Source: Oceanobacter sp045430275 (GTDB lineage Bacteria; Pseudomonadota; Gammaproteobacteria; Pseudomonadales; Oceanobacteraceae). Taken from it: a DNA stretch of 64,000 nt. Below the pieces are notes generated by a model. The model searched no databases, was not told where the DNA came from, and saw only the letters and a list, made by a program, of their open reading frames with translations. The position numbers and the translations under genes are program-made. Shown here one piece after another: positions 52,873-61,354 of the stretch. Location of the stretch: contig JAILXU010000010.1 of NCBI GenBank assembly GCA_045430275.1, forward strand, positions 62,001 through 126,000. The letters are read 5' to 3'. Within the stretch, counting starts at the first letter, position 1, and each line of letters opens with the position of its first letter.

Positions 52873-53661
52873 TTATACAGGGTTATGGATATCTACAAAG
52901 GTCACCCGAATACCAAATTCACTAGCCAAATGCCCTCCCAACGCCTGAACCCCGCAGCGCTCCGTAGCATGATGACCAGCACTGATGAAATGCGTCCCGG
53001 TTTCGCGCGCCAGATGCACCGCTGGTTCGTTGATTTCACCGGTCAGGAACGCATCAGCGCCCATGTCCACCGCCTGTTGCAAATAACCCTGTGCCGCTCC
53101 GGTGCACCAGGCAATGGTTTCGATCACGTCCTGTTCTTCACCAATGTGCAGCGGTGCCCGCTCCAGACGTTCTTCAATCAGGGAACAGAAATCCGCAGCA
53201 GACATGGGCCGGGGCAGCTTGCCAATATTGCCGGGGGCCGTCGGGTTCGCCGGGTCTAGCGGGCCTTCCAATCGAATATCCAGAAGCTCAGCCAACTGGA
53301 TGTTGTTGCCCAGCTCTTCGTGAACATCCAGCGGCAAGTGATACGCCAGCAGGTTGATATCGTGGCTCAGGAGGCTTTTCAGACGCTCACGTTTAATTCC
53401 CACGACCGGCTCACTCTCACCTTTCCAGAAATAGCCATGGTGAACCAGCAAGGTATCGGCTCCGAGGTCAATGGCGGCATCGATTAGTGCCTGACTGGCC
53501 GTTACACCGGTCACGATATGCCGTATATCCGGGTTGCCTTCTACCTGAAGGCCATTCGGGCAATAATCCCGGATGCTTGAAACCTTCAGTAACTGGTTGA
53601 TGTGATGCATCAGGGCACTGCGCTTAACCGTGGGGTGGCTGGACGCCAAGACGTCGGACAT
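52873..53661 (-). CDS. Nif3-like dinuclear metal-centre hexameric protein
   Basis: YbgI/YqfO family toroid with a two-metal site. 263 residues from ATG 53661 (GGAG upstream). Conserved elements: DYCPNGLQVEGN, ADTLLVHHGYFW, NLLAYHLPLDVHEELGNN, and the C-terminal GEINEPAVHLARETGTHFISAGHHATE with the second His/Glu cluster. Reported roles include GTP cyclohydrolase-like activity, but the function is unsettled. Next to algW as in Pseudomonas. Confidence 0.93.
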   Translation of the reverse strand: MSDVLASSHPTVKRSALMHHINQLLKVSSIRDYCPNGLQVEGNPDIRHIVTGVTASQALIDAAIDLGADTLLVHHGYFWKGESEPVVGIKRERLKSLLSHDINLLAYHLPLDVHEELGNNIQLAELLDIRLEGPLDPANPTAPGNIGKLPRPMSAADFCSLIEERLERAPLHIGEEQDVIETIAWCTGAAQGYLQQAVDMGADAFLTGEINEPAVHLARETGTHFISAGHHATERCGVQALGGHLASEFGIRVTFVDIHNPV

Positions 53662-53797
53662 ACTGTGTTGCTCCGTGAAATAAAGTGTTGCCGAATGGCC
53701 ATTGCCTTGGCTGTCAGAGTTTCGCACCATTGTTCCCCACCCCCGTATTACTGACAAGCATCCCTTGTTACTCAGCCATTAACCGGAGTATTCAGCC

Positions 53798-54925
53798 ATG
53801 TCCCGCCCCATTTCCATGCATCCTCTGGTGCTACCGGCCATGACCGGGTTATGCATTGCCATGGGATTACTGTTATGGGCTCCTGAGTGGGTGGTCGGCT
53901 CAGCACATCGGGGTGCTGCCACAGCGTCTCCAGTACACAGCTATGCAGGAGCCGTCGATATTGCGGCCCCTTCCGTGGTGAATATTTACACGCGTACGGT
54001 GATTCGTCGCCAGCGTCATCCCTTGCAAGATGACCCGCTGATGAAGCATTTTTTTCAGAATAACCCCGAATCCAGCGAGCGCATTCAGTCCAGCCTCGGC
54101 TCCGGCGTGATCATGACCAGCGACGGTTATCTGCTGACGAACCATCACGTTGTTAACAATGCCGACCAAATTGTCGTCGCGCTCCGGGATGGACGCGAAG
54201 CCAGTGCAGTACTGGTCGGTGCCGACCCGGAATCCGATCTCGCGGTGTTGAAAATCAGCCTCGACAACCTGCCCGCCATCAGCACCAGTACTTCGGGAAA
54301 TCTGCGCATTGGCGACGTGGTGCTGGCCATCGGAAACCCACTGGGCGTGGGTCAAACGGTTACGATGGGCATTGTCTCAGCAACGGGCCGCAACCAGCTT
54401 GGACTGAATTTATATGAAGACTATATCCAGACGGATGCCGCCATTAATCCGGGCAACTCTGGTGGCGCGCTGGTCAATGCAAGCGGTGAGCTGGTGGGCA
54501 TAAACACCGCCATTTTTTCACAAAGCGGCGGCAGCGAAGGCATTGGTTTTGCGATTCCGATTGATGCGGCCATGCGCACGTTGCAAGACATCGCCGAACA
54601 CGGCACCGCGATTCGTGGCTGGCTGGGGATTGAGGTACAGGAAGCCAACCCCAAGTTGCTGGCCGCCCTCGGACTTCCACTGGCTTTGAGAGGGTTAATC
54701 GTGACGGGCATCTACGAAGATGGGCCAGCCGACCTCGCGGGGCTGACCGTTGGCGACATCATTGTTGAAATCAACCAGATGGACGCCAGCAATGCTCGGG
54801 GGGCCATGAACCAGATTGCAGCCTTGCGGCCCGGCGATCAGATTCGGCTGACCTTCATTCGTGAAGGGAAAAAATCCTCCATCCGGGCCAGTGCAGGCCA
54901 GCGCCAATCAGCCCCGCTCCAATAG
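53798..54925 (+). CDS. degS: DegS/AlgW membrane-anchored site-1 protease
   Basis: HtrA protease with an N-terminal TM anchor (about residues 10-32, LPAMTGLCIAMGLLLWAPEW), a trypsin-like domain (catalytic His in LLTNHHVVNNAD, Asp in PESDLAVLKIS, Ser in NPGNSGGALVNASG) and a single C-terminal PDZ domain (about residues 270-360). One PDZ plus TM anchor identifies DegS/AlgW rather than DegP/MucD. It should make the first cut in RseA encoded at 31 kb when its PDZ binds outer-membrane-protein C-termini. 375 residues. Confidence 0.94.
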   Translation: MSRPISMHPLVLPAMTGLCIAMGLLLWAPEWVVGSAHRGAATASPVHSYAGAVDIAAPSVVNIYTRTVIRRQRHPLQDDPLMKHFFQNNPESSERIQSSLGSGVIMTSDGYLLTNHHVVNNADQIVVALRDGREASAVLVGADPESDLAVLKISLDNLPAISTSTSGNLRIGDVVLAIGNPLGVGQTVTMGIVSATGRNQLGLNLYEDYIQTDAAINPGNSGGALVNASGELVGINTAIFSQSGGSEGIGFAIPIDAAMRTLQDIAEHGTAIRGWLGIEVQEANPKLLAALGLPLALRGLIVTGIYEDGPADLAGLTVGDIIVEINQMDASNARGAMNQIAALRPGDQIRLTFIREGKKSSIRASAGQRQSAPLQ

Positions 54926-54932
54926 TCGCCAA

Positions 54933-56051
54933 TCAGGCGTGAAGAATTCGGGTCAGAGCCGCCAGCAACTGGCTGTTTTCGTCTTCACTGCCGACGGTAA
55001 AGCGCAGACATTCCTTCAGCAGAGGATGGCCGCCATCCAGGCATTTGACCAGGATCTTCTGCTCTTTCAGTGCTTCAAACAACGCTCTGGCTGTGGTCTG
55101 AGACGTCGCAGGAATGCGCGTCAGAATAAAGTTCGCCTGCGACTCAAATGGCTCCAGCCCCAGCGCTTCAAGCGCCTGATACAGGCGGGTTCTTTGATCA
55201 CATAAAGTCTGACACTGTTGCTCCAGTACCGAATAGTGCTCCAATGCAAACGCCGCAGACGCTTGCGTCAACACATTGATGTTGTATGGCATGCGTACCT
55301 TATCCAGCTCGTTCAGCCATTCCGGGCGACCAATAATGAACCCCAGTCGCAAGCCCGCCAAGCCCACTTTTGACAGCGTGCGCATGACCAGAATGTGTGG
55401 ATATTGATCCAGCCAGGACAAATGATCACGACAGGAGAATGGCAGGTAGGCTTCGTCCATCACCACCAGTCCTGTATGGCTGTCAGTGTTCATGGCCTGA
55501 ACAATCTGGTGCAAGTCTTCTTCGGCCCATAAATTGCCGGTTGGGTTATTCGGCTGGGCCAGAAAAACCAGCGCCGGTTTGTGTTCTTCAATCGCACTCA
55601 GCATGGCGGGAGTATCAAGGGAAAAATCTTCATTCAGAGTCACGCCCACGTAGTTCAAACCAATAAATGTGGCAATCATCCGATACATCACAAAGCCAGG
55701 TTCCGGTGCCAGAATCGTAGCTCCGGGATTGGCAACCGCCATCGCCAGCAACTGAATGATTTCATCCGAACCGTTACCCAGCAGCACTTCGTATTGCTCG
55801 GGCACGTTCATCATACGGCGCAAGCCTTCCACGACTTCCGGGGCTTTGGGGTGTGGATAACGATTCAGGGCACACTCAGCCAGCAATTGCTGCCACTGTG
55901 ACACCATCTCTTCCGGCCAGTGATAGGGGTTTTCCATTGCATCAAGCTTGACCATGCCGCTGGCATCACCAACGGGATACGCCTGAAGTGCGCGAATATC
56001 ATCGCGAATAAGTTGTTCAACCAACGTGGAAACGGAAGAGGAAGAAGTCAT
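54933..56051 (-). CDS. hisC: Histidinol-phosphate aminotransferase
   Basis: PLP enzyme of histidine synthesis. 372 residues; substrate arm LDAMENPYHWPEEM, PLP-contact VLLGNGSDEIIQLLAMA, FLAQPNNPTGNLW, and the Schiff-base Lys in MRTLSKVGLAGLRLGF near residue 225. Convergent with degS (7-bp gap). Separated from hisD by a palindromic element, so expression relative to hisD may be reduced. Confidence 0.96.
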   Translation of the reverse strand: MTSSSSVSTLVEQLIRDDIRALQAYPVGDASGMVKLDAMENPYHWPEEMVSQWQQLLAECALNRYPHPKAPEVVEGLRRMMNVPEQYEVLLGNGSDEIIQLLAMAVANPGATILAPEPGFVMYRMIATFIGLNYVGVTLNEDFSLDTPAMLSAIEEHKPALVFLAQPNNPTGNLWAEEDLHQIVQAMNTDSHTGLVVMDEAYLPFSCRDHLSWLDQYPHILVMRTLSKVGLAGLRLGFIIGRPEWLNELDKVRMPYNINVLTQASAAFALEHYSVLEQQCQTLCDQRTRLYQALEALGLEPFESQANFILTRIPATSQTTARALFEALKEQKILVKCLDGGHPLLKECLRFTVGSEDENSQLLAALTRILHA

Positions 56052-56085
56052 ATCCAGTACTCAGAAAATGCGATTAGACAGGCAG

Positions 56086-56186
56086 GAGTAGCCGTTCTTC
56101 TAAAGTCAGCCATCGACGGCAAGGATGCCGTCGGTGAGCTTACAGGGAAGTACTTGTAGCGCGCTGACGTAGAAGAACCGCTGATC
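56086..56186. repeat. Nested palindromic intergenic element (REP/MITE-like)
   Basis: Outer arms 56086-56110 and 56162-56186 form an imperfect inverted repeat containing GTTCTTCTA and its complement TAGAAGAAC plus GTCAGC/GCTGAC. Inside, CGACGGC-AAGGAT-GCCGTCG (56114-56133) is a perfect hairpin, followed by GAGCTTACAGGGAAGTAC. The whole almost fills the 159-bp hisD-hisC gap. The layout resembles dispersed repeats of marine gammaproteobacteria; I see no second copy in the window. Confidence 0.65.
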
Positions 56187-56210
56187 CTGTACTGTTGAAG
56201 TCAGTAAGGG

Positions 56211-57509
56211 TCAGTTTTTGATGCGGTATTCCGCCGATCGGGCGTGCGCGGTCAGGAATTCACCCCGCGCCAGAACCGAGGCAACCTTGCCCAGCTCGGA
56301 GGCTCCATCAGCCGAACACATAATCAGTGAAGAACGCTTCTGGAAATCATACACACCTAATGGCGAGGAAAACCGAGCAGTTCCCGATGTTGGCAGAACG
56401 TGGTTTGGCCCAGCGCAGTAATCACCCAGCGCTTCTGCAGTATAACGACCCATAAAGATCGCTCCGGCGTGGCGAATTTCAGGCAGCCAGGCTTGTGGAT
56501 CTTCAACCGACAACTCCAGGTGTTCCGGCGCAATCCGATTGATAATAGCCAGAGCATCTTGCTGATCTTGTGCCAAAATCATGGCCCCACGCTCCACTAT
56601 GGAGGTGCGAATAATGTCCTGGCGCTCCATCGTTGGTAGCAGGCGCTCAATGCTGGCCTGAACCTGATCCAGAAAATCAGCGTCCATGGACACCAGAATG
56701 GACTGGGCATCTTCATCGTGCTCAGCCTGGGAGAACAGATCCATGGCAATCCAGTCAGGATCGGTCTGGCCATCACACACCACCAGAATCTCAGATGGGC
56801 CTGCGATCATATCGATACCAACGGCACCAAACACCATGCGCTTGGCAGTCGCTACATAGATGTTGCCCGGCCCAACAATCTTGTCGACTTTGGGCACGGT
56901 CTCGGTGCCATATGCCAGTGCTGCCACAGCTTGAGCACCACCGACAGTGAAAACCCGGCTCACACCCGCAGCCGCAGCAGCGGCAAGCACCAGTTGATTC
57001 AACTCACCACCCGGCGTCGGTACCACCATGATGATTTCATCCACACCCGCAACGTGCGCAGGAATGGCATTCATCAAAACCGAAGAAGGATACGCAGCCT
57101 TGCCACCGGGCACATAAATGCCCACCCGATCCATCGGTGTGACTTTTTGCCCAAGCACCGTGCCATCGGCTTCTTCATACTGCCAGGAGTCCTGCTTCTG
57201 CCGTTCGTGATACACACGAACCCGTTCAGCCGCTGTCAACAAAGCCGCGCGGGTCTCATCTGGCAAACCATCCAGTGCATCCTGCAATTGCTGCTGGTTC
57301 AATTCCAGATCTTTCATGGTGCTGGCTGACGTACGATCAAGACGATTGGTCAATTCAATCAGTGCGTTATCGCCGTTGGTGCGAACCTGATAAACGATAT
57401 CGGATACCGTTTTTTGCACCGAGGCATCAGAGACCGCTTCCCATGCCAATAACTGATCCAGCTGATCGGCAAAGTCTGCCTGAGATGATGAAAAACGACG
57501 TATATTCAT
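56211..57509 (-). CDS. hisD: Histidinol dehydrogenase
   Basis: Zn-dependent NAD enzyme converting histidinol to histidine in two oxidations. 432 residues. VGIYVPGGKAAYPSSVLMN, GTETVPKVDKIVGPGNIYVA, IDMIAGPSEILVVCDG and IAPEHLELSVEDP with the catalytic Glu/His are all present, and the C-terminal GPNHVLPTSGTARFSSPL segment. GAGGAG precedes the ATG. In a hisG-hisD-hisC run downstream of murA. Confidence 0.97.
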   Translation of the reverse strand: MNIRRFSSSQADFADQLDQLLAWEAVSDASVQKTVSDIVYQVRTNGDNALIELTNRLDRTSASTMKDLELNQQQLQDALDGLPDETRAALLTAAERVRVYHERQKQDSWQYEEADGTVLGQKVTPMDRVGIYVPGGKAAYPSSVLMNAIPAHVAGVDEIIMVVPTPGGELNQLVLAAAAAAGVSRVFTVGGAQAVAALAYGTETVPKVDKIVGPGNIYVATAKRMVFGAVGIDMIAGPSEILVVCDGQTDPDWIAMDLFSQAEHDEDAQSILVSMDADFLDQVQASIERLLPTMERQDIIRTSIVERGAMILAQDQQDALAIINRIAPEHLELSVEDPQAWLPEIRHAGAIFMGRYTAEALGDYCAGPNHVLPTSGTARFSSPLGVYDFQKRSSLIMCSADGASELGKVASVLARGEFLTAHARSAEYRIKN

Positions 57510-57527
57510 AAACTGTTGCTCCTCGAC

Positions 57528-58184
57528 TCAGTCCACTGAAACCGTTTGTTTTTGGCGCTCGACCGCCGCACTTAACGCATCAATAATGGGTTGAATCTGG
57601 GCATGTTTGACCTTAAGGGCCGCTCGGCTGGCAACCAATCGGGAACTGACCGGTGCGATCAGGTCACGGGCTTCCAGACCATTGGCTTTCAGGGTATTGC
57701 CGGTATCCACAATGTCCACGATCAGATCCGCCAGCCCCATAATGGGTGCCAGTTCCATCCCACCGTAGAGCTTGATGATATCAACCTGGCGTCCCTGCTC
57801 AGCAAAGTAGCGCTTCGCAACATTGGTGAACTTGGTCGCAACCTTCAGACGCCCCTGAGGCAATTCATACCCCGTCACGGCGGCGGTCATCAATCGGCAC
57901 GTGGCAATATTCAGATCCAGCGGCTCGCACAGGTTATTGCTGTTGTATTCCATCAGCACATCTTTACCCGACACTCCCAGGTCAGCAGCGCCATAATCCA
58001 CATAGGTTGGCACGTCTGTTGCCCGGATAACCACCAGCTTAATATGCTCATGATTGGTGTCGAAGATCAGCTTGCGGCTTTTTTTGATGTCTTCCGCCGG
58101 ATGAATATCAGCCGCCGCCAACAGAGGCAGGGTATCGTCCAAAATGCGGCCCTTCGACAGGGCAATCGTCAGAGGTTGTGTCAT
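57528..58184 (-). CDS. hisG: ATP phosphoribosyltransferase, short-form catalytic subunit
   Basis: First enzyme of histidine synthesis. 218 residues, so the short form without the C-terminal regulatory domain; such enzymes need HisZ for activity and feedback control. Motifs: LTIALSKGRILDDTLPLL, DVPTYVDYGAADLGVSGKDV, and ADLIVDIVDTGNTLKANGL with the PRPP loop. No hisZ is seen in the window. Between murA and hisD as in Pseudomonas. Confidence 0.96.
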   Translation of the reverse strand: MTQPLTIALSKGRILDDTLPLLAAADIHPAEDIKKSRKLIFDTNHEHIKLVVIRATDVPTYVDYGAADLGVSGKDVLMEYNSNNLCEPLDLNIATCRLMTAAVTGYELPQGRLKVATKFTNVAKRYFAEQGRQVDIIKLYGGMELAPIMGLADLIVDIVDTGNTLKANGLEARDLIAPVSSRLVASRAALKVKHAQIQPIIDALSAAVERQKQTVSVD

Positions 58185-58237
58185 GCGTTCCTCGATAATG
58201 GAAAACAGGGGCCAACAATGCCCCTCGAAATCAGCAA

Positions 58238-59506
58238 CTAGCGGCCTGGCACCCGACGGATGTTGGCGCCCAATTGCTGGAATTTTTCTTCAATGCATTC
58301 ATAGCCACGGTCGATGTGGTAAATGCGGTTAACATCGGTGCTGCCATCAGCAATCAGTGCGGCAATGACCAGAGAAGCTGACGCTCGCAAGTCAGTAGCC
58401 ATCACTGGCGCACCGGTCAGTGAGTCCTTGCCAGTAACCACTGCCGTGTTGCCTTCAACATGAATATCCGCACCCATGCGCACCAATTCCTGAGCATGCA
58501 TAAAGCGATTCTCAAAGACGGTTTCAACCACTGTCCCCGTCCCTTCAGAAACCGCATTCAATACCACAAACTGGGCTTGCATATCGGTTGGGAACGCCGG
58601 ATGTGGCGCAGTACGAACACTGACGGCTTTCGGGCGACGCCCTTCCATGTCCAGCTCAATCCAGTCTGGCCCAGTGGTAATCACAGCACCGGCTTCTTCG
58701 AGTTTATGCAGCACTGCATCCAGCAGCAAAGGATCCGTATCCTTGGTTTTGACCCGGCCACCTGTGACAGCCGCAGCGACCAGATAGGTGCCGGTTTCGA
58801 TACGATCAGGCAGAACCCGATATTCGGAACCATGAAGAGCTTCAACACCTTCTACCACCAGTGTATCCGTTCCAGCACCCTGAATTTTAGCCCCCATGGC
58901 GATCAGGCAATTGGCCAGATCCACCACTTCCGGTTCGCGAGCAGCGTTTTCGATCACGGTTTTGCCGTCTGCCAGCACCGCTGCCATCAGAATATTTTCC
59001 GTACCGGTAACGGTCACGGTATCCAGGAAAATATGGGCACCTTTCAGTCGGCCACCCGGTGCTGTGGCTTTGATGTAACCATCAACCACCTCAATCTCGG
59101 CACCCATGGCTTCCATTCCACGCAGGTGTAAATCAACCGGGCGACTGCCAATGGCACAACCACCGGGCAGAGAAACTTCCGCTTTGCCGTAACGAGCCAA
59201 AAGTGGCCCCAACACCAAAATCGAAGCCCGCATGGTACGAACCAGATCATAAGGAGCAACCTGACTGTGAACACGCTGACAGTCGGTTTCGATCGACATA
59301 TCTTCATTGATAGCAACTTCAACACCCATACATCCCAGTAACTCCAGCATGGTTGTGATGTCGTGCAGGTGTGGCAAATTGCCGATGCGCATCACACCAT
59401 TGGCCAACAAGGTCGAGGCCAGAATCGGGAGCGCAGAATTTTTTGCACCGGAAATGCGTACTTCACCGTTCAGGCGATTACCACCGATAATTCTCAGTTT
59501 ATCCAT
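58238..59506 (-). CDS. murA: UDP-N-acetylglucosamine 1-carboxyvinyltransferase
   Basis: First committed step of peptidoglycan synthesis (enolpyruvyl transfer from PEP). 422 residues. Starts MDKLRIIGGNRLNGEVRISG; the fosfomycin-target Cys is in VSLPGGCAIGSRPVDLHL near residue 115, and DLRASASLVIAALIA near the C-terminus. Having Cys rather than Asp predicts fosfomycin sensitivity of the enzyme itself. Follows ibaG by 17 bp. Confidence 0.98.
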   Translation of the reverse strand: MDKLRIIGGNRLNGEVRISGAKNSALPILASTLLANGVMRIGNLPHLHDITTMLELLGCMGVEVAINEDMSIETDCQRVHSQVAPYDLVRTMRASILVLGPLLARYGKAEVSLPGGCAIGSRPVDLHLRGMEAMGAEIEVVDGYIKATAPGGRLKGAHIFLDTVTVTGTENILMAAVLADGKTVIENAAREPEVVDLANCLIAMGAKIQGAGTDTLVVEGVEALHGSEYRVLPDRIETGTYLVAAAVTGGRVKTKDTDPLLLDAVLHKLEEAGAVITTGPDWIELDMEGRRPKAVSVRTAPHPAFPTDMQAQFVVLNAVSEGTGTVVETVFENRFMHAQELVRMGADIHVEGNTAVVTGKDSLTGAPVMATDLRASASLVIAALIADGSTDVNRIYHIDRGYECIEEKFQQLGANIRRVPGR

Positions 59507-59523
59507 AGATCAGACAGGAGGCC

Positions 59524-59760
59524 TCAGGAAGCAGATTTTTCGGCAGGGGTATACGTGCGAATAGTGACGGCATGCAGAGAGCCATCAGCAATCAGTGGAT
59601 TCAGCACGCTGTAGACAAGCTGTTGTCGCTTGACTGGATTAAGCCCTTCAAACGCACTCCCTACGCCTTCGACCAGATACTGATAACCATCACCATCCAC
59701 AACCCACTGGATATCGGGGCGATCTTTTTCGAGTAAAACCAGAATCTCACTTGGAGCCAT
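59524..59760 (-). CDS. ibaG: BolA-family protein IbaG
   Basis: 78-residue BolA/YrbA-type protein that pairs with monothiol glutaredoxins in Fe-S trafficking. Key part: GSAFEGLNPVKRQQLVYSVL with the second-class BolA helix-turn, and ends with LHAVTIRTYTPAE. IbaG rather than BolA by size and position before murA. Its partner Fe-S system is of interest here because the isc operon is reduced. Confidence 0.93.
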   Translation of the reverse strand: MAPSEILVLLEKDRPDIQWVVDGDGYQYLVEGVGSAFEGLNPVKRQQLVYSVLNPLIADGSLHAVTIRTYTPAEKSAS

Positions 59761-59850
59761 ATATCACTTACCGCCTTAAAGGAGAGGGAACGCGCATTCA
59801 GACATCAAACAGAAAAGACGACTGCGTCTTGCCGCGCTGGAAAGCGTGCA

Positions 59851-59878
59851 ATGATAGCGGATTTAGGAAATGAGGAAA
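59851..59878 (-). promoter_or_regulatory. Possible promoter of ibaG-murA-hisGDC
   Basis: Minus strand TTTCCT (59873-59878), 16-bp spacer, TATCAT (59851-59856), in the 141-bp mlaB-ibaG gap. Moderate match. Confidence 0.35.
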
Positions 59879-59901
59879 CCCGTTAGCGCCTTGCTGGTTG
59901 C

Positions 59902-60207
59902 CTAAGCCACCAACAAGGGCGCAAACAATGCGTCCAGGTCACTGATATTGATAATGGGTTGCAACAGTTCGGGCATCGCTTGAATCCGAAAGTCGATACC
60001 TTCCTGGCTGGCATAACGAACCCAATCCAGCAGCAAGGCAATTCCGACAGATGAAGCGCGTGTTACCTGTGCCATATCAACACACCACTCTCCACCGGAG
60101 GCCGCCATAAGCTGACGACCCTTGAGCATCAAGGGCGGCACCGAGTCAAAGGACAAGTCGCCTGACAGTGCCGCCTGATTGGCATCAATCGAGATCAAAT
60201 CCGCCAT
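59902..60207 (-). CDS. mlaB: STAS-domain protein MlaB
   Basis: Cytoplasmic subunit that binds MlaF and stabilises the MlaFEDB phospholipid transporter. 101 residues with the STAS pattern GGEWCVDMAQVTRASSVGIALLL split around residue 50 (the DxxxxxxSS core). Two bp after mlaC; last gene of the mla operon. Sequence conservation of MlaB is low, so position carries much of the call. Confidence 0.9.
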   Translation of the reverse strand: MADLISIDANQAALSGDLSFDSVPPLMLKGRQLMAASGGEWCVDMAQVTRASSVGIALLLDWVRYASQEGIDFRIQAMPELLQPIINISDLDALFAPLLVA

Positions 60208-60209
60208 AT

Positions 60210-60875
60210 TCAGCCTTCCGCCACAGGTTTGTATCGACGCAGTTCCCGACCCTGCTCTTTCAGGTTTTCAATCCAGCCTTCAATGGCCAAACTGATGTTG
60301 CCATCGTTTTTATGCACCAGTTGAGCAAATTGCTCTTTGAACAGTTTGCCCACGTTAATCCCGTTCACGATGACATTCTGAGCCATCCAGCGACGGCTTT
60401 TATGGTGAAAGTACATGCTTTGAGTAATCGGGAACACCTTGCCACTGGGTGTCACTACTTCCAGGTCAACCAGTGTATTTCTCAGACCATGATCAAAATC
60501 CTTGTTGGGCGGGAGCATTCTGACTTCATAATCACGATACTCGATCAACCCCGTCGCATAAGAGCTGAGCAAACTGCGCTTGAATGCCCGAGCAAAGCGC
60601 TGGCGCTGGTTTTTGCTGGCCTGATAGTAGTAGTCACCCATAATCAGGCGAGTCAGGCGGCGAAAATCCACCATTGGCCCCAGAACATCTTCCAGTTCCC
60701 AATAGAATTTGGCCTTGTCACTTTCGTACAGATTGCGATTAGCGTGGATGCGCTCCATCACCTGGTTGGTTGTGCGCTTGACCACCTCATGGGCCTGTTC
60801 GCCCAGTTTTTCAGAATTTACCGCTGACGCCAGGGGCGAAAACAGTGCTAAAACAAGCATCAAAAACCGGATCAT
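60210..60875 (-). CDS. mlaC: Periplasmic phospholipid-binding protein MlaC
   Basis: Shuttles phospholipids between MlaA at the outer membrane and MlaFEDB. Signal peptide (MIRFLMLVLALFSPLASA), then the MlaC/Ttg2D domain (VLGPMVDFRRLTRLIMGDYY, FARAFKRSLLSSYATGLIEY, AQNVIVNGINVGKLFKEQF). 221 residues. AAGGAG stands 5 nt before the ATG. Confidence 0.96.
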   Translation of the reverse strand: MIRFLMLVLALFSPLASAVNSEKLGEQAHEVVKRTTNQVMERIHANRNLYESDKAKFYWELEDVLGPMVDFRRLTRLIMGDYYYQASKNQRQRFARAFKRSLLSSYATGLIEYRDYEVRMLPPNKDFDHGLRNTLVDLEVVTPSGKVFPITQSMYFHHKSRRWMAQNVIVNGINVGKLFKEQFAQLVHKNDGNISLAIEGWIENLKEQGRELRRYKPVAEG

Positions 60876-60890
60876 GTCAGCTCCTTCCCT

Positions 60891-61352
60891 TTAACCTTCT
60901 TCAGCTTTATTAAATAAGAAACGACCTATCAATTCTTCAAGCACCAGAGCCGACTGCGTGTCTTCGATCCAGTCACCTTCCGCCAGATACTCTTCTTCCG
61001 CCCCAACCGTCAGGCCGATGTATTTTTCGCCCAGCAGCCCTGCAGTCAGAATAGCCGCCGAGGTATCACTGGTCAGGGTGCTCATGGACTTGTTAATTTC
61101 CATTTCAACCACGGCAGAATACCACTCGGTATCCAGATACACCTGAGTCACTCGTCCAATCGTCACTCCAGCCATGGAAACCTTGGCTCTTTCGGTCAAA
61201 CCACCCAGGTTTTCAAACCGGGCTTTGACAGTATAGGTTTCACCCGCATCGTCCATGGTTAAACCACTGACCCGGAAGGCCATCAACACCAGGGCAATGA
61301 CACCCATGATCATAAAAACCCCAACTGCTAATTCAATATAGCGCATACGCAT
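60891..61352 (-). CDS. mlaD: MCE-domain protein MlaD
   Basis: Inner-membrane-anchored hexameric MCE ring of the Mla importer/exporter. 153 residues: one TM helix (IELAVGVFMIMGVIALVLMAF, about residues 6-26), then a single MCE domain (ARFENLGGLTERAKVSMAGV, GLLGEKYIGLTVG). I moved the start to ATG 61352 because GGAGGT lies 8 nt upstream; the longer frame begins at a TTG overlapping mlaE. Confidence 0.96.
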   Translation of the reverse strand: MRMRYIELAVGVFMIMGVIALVLMAFRVSGLTMDDAGETYTVKARFENLGGLTERAKVSMAGVTIGRVTQVYLDTEWYSAVVEMEINKSMSTLTSDTSAAILTAGLLGEKYIGLTVGAEEEYLAEGDWIEDTQSALVLEELIGRFLFNKAEEG

Positions 61353-61354
61353 AG

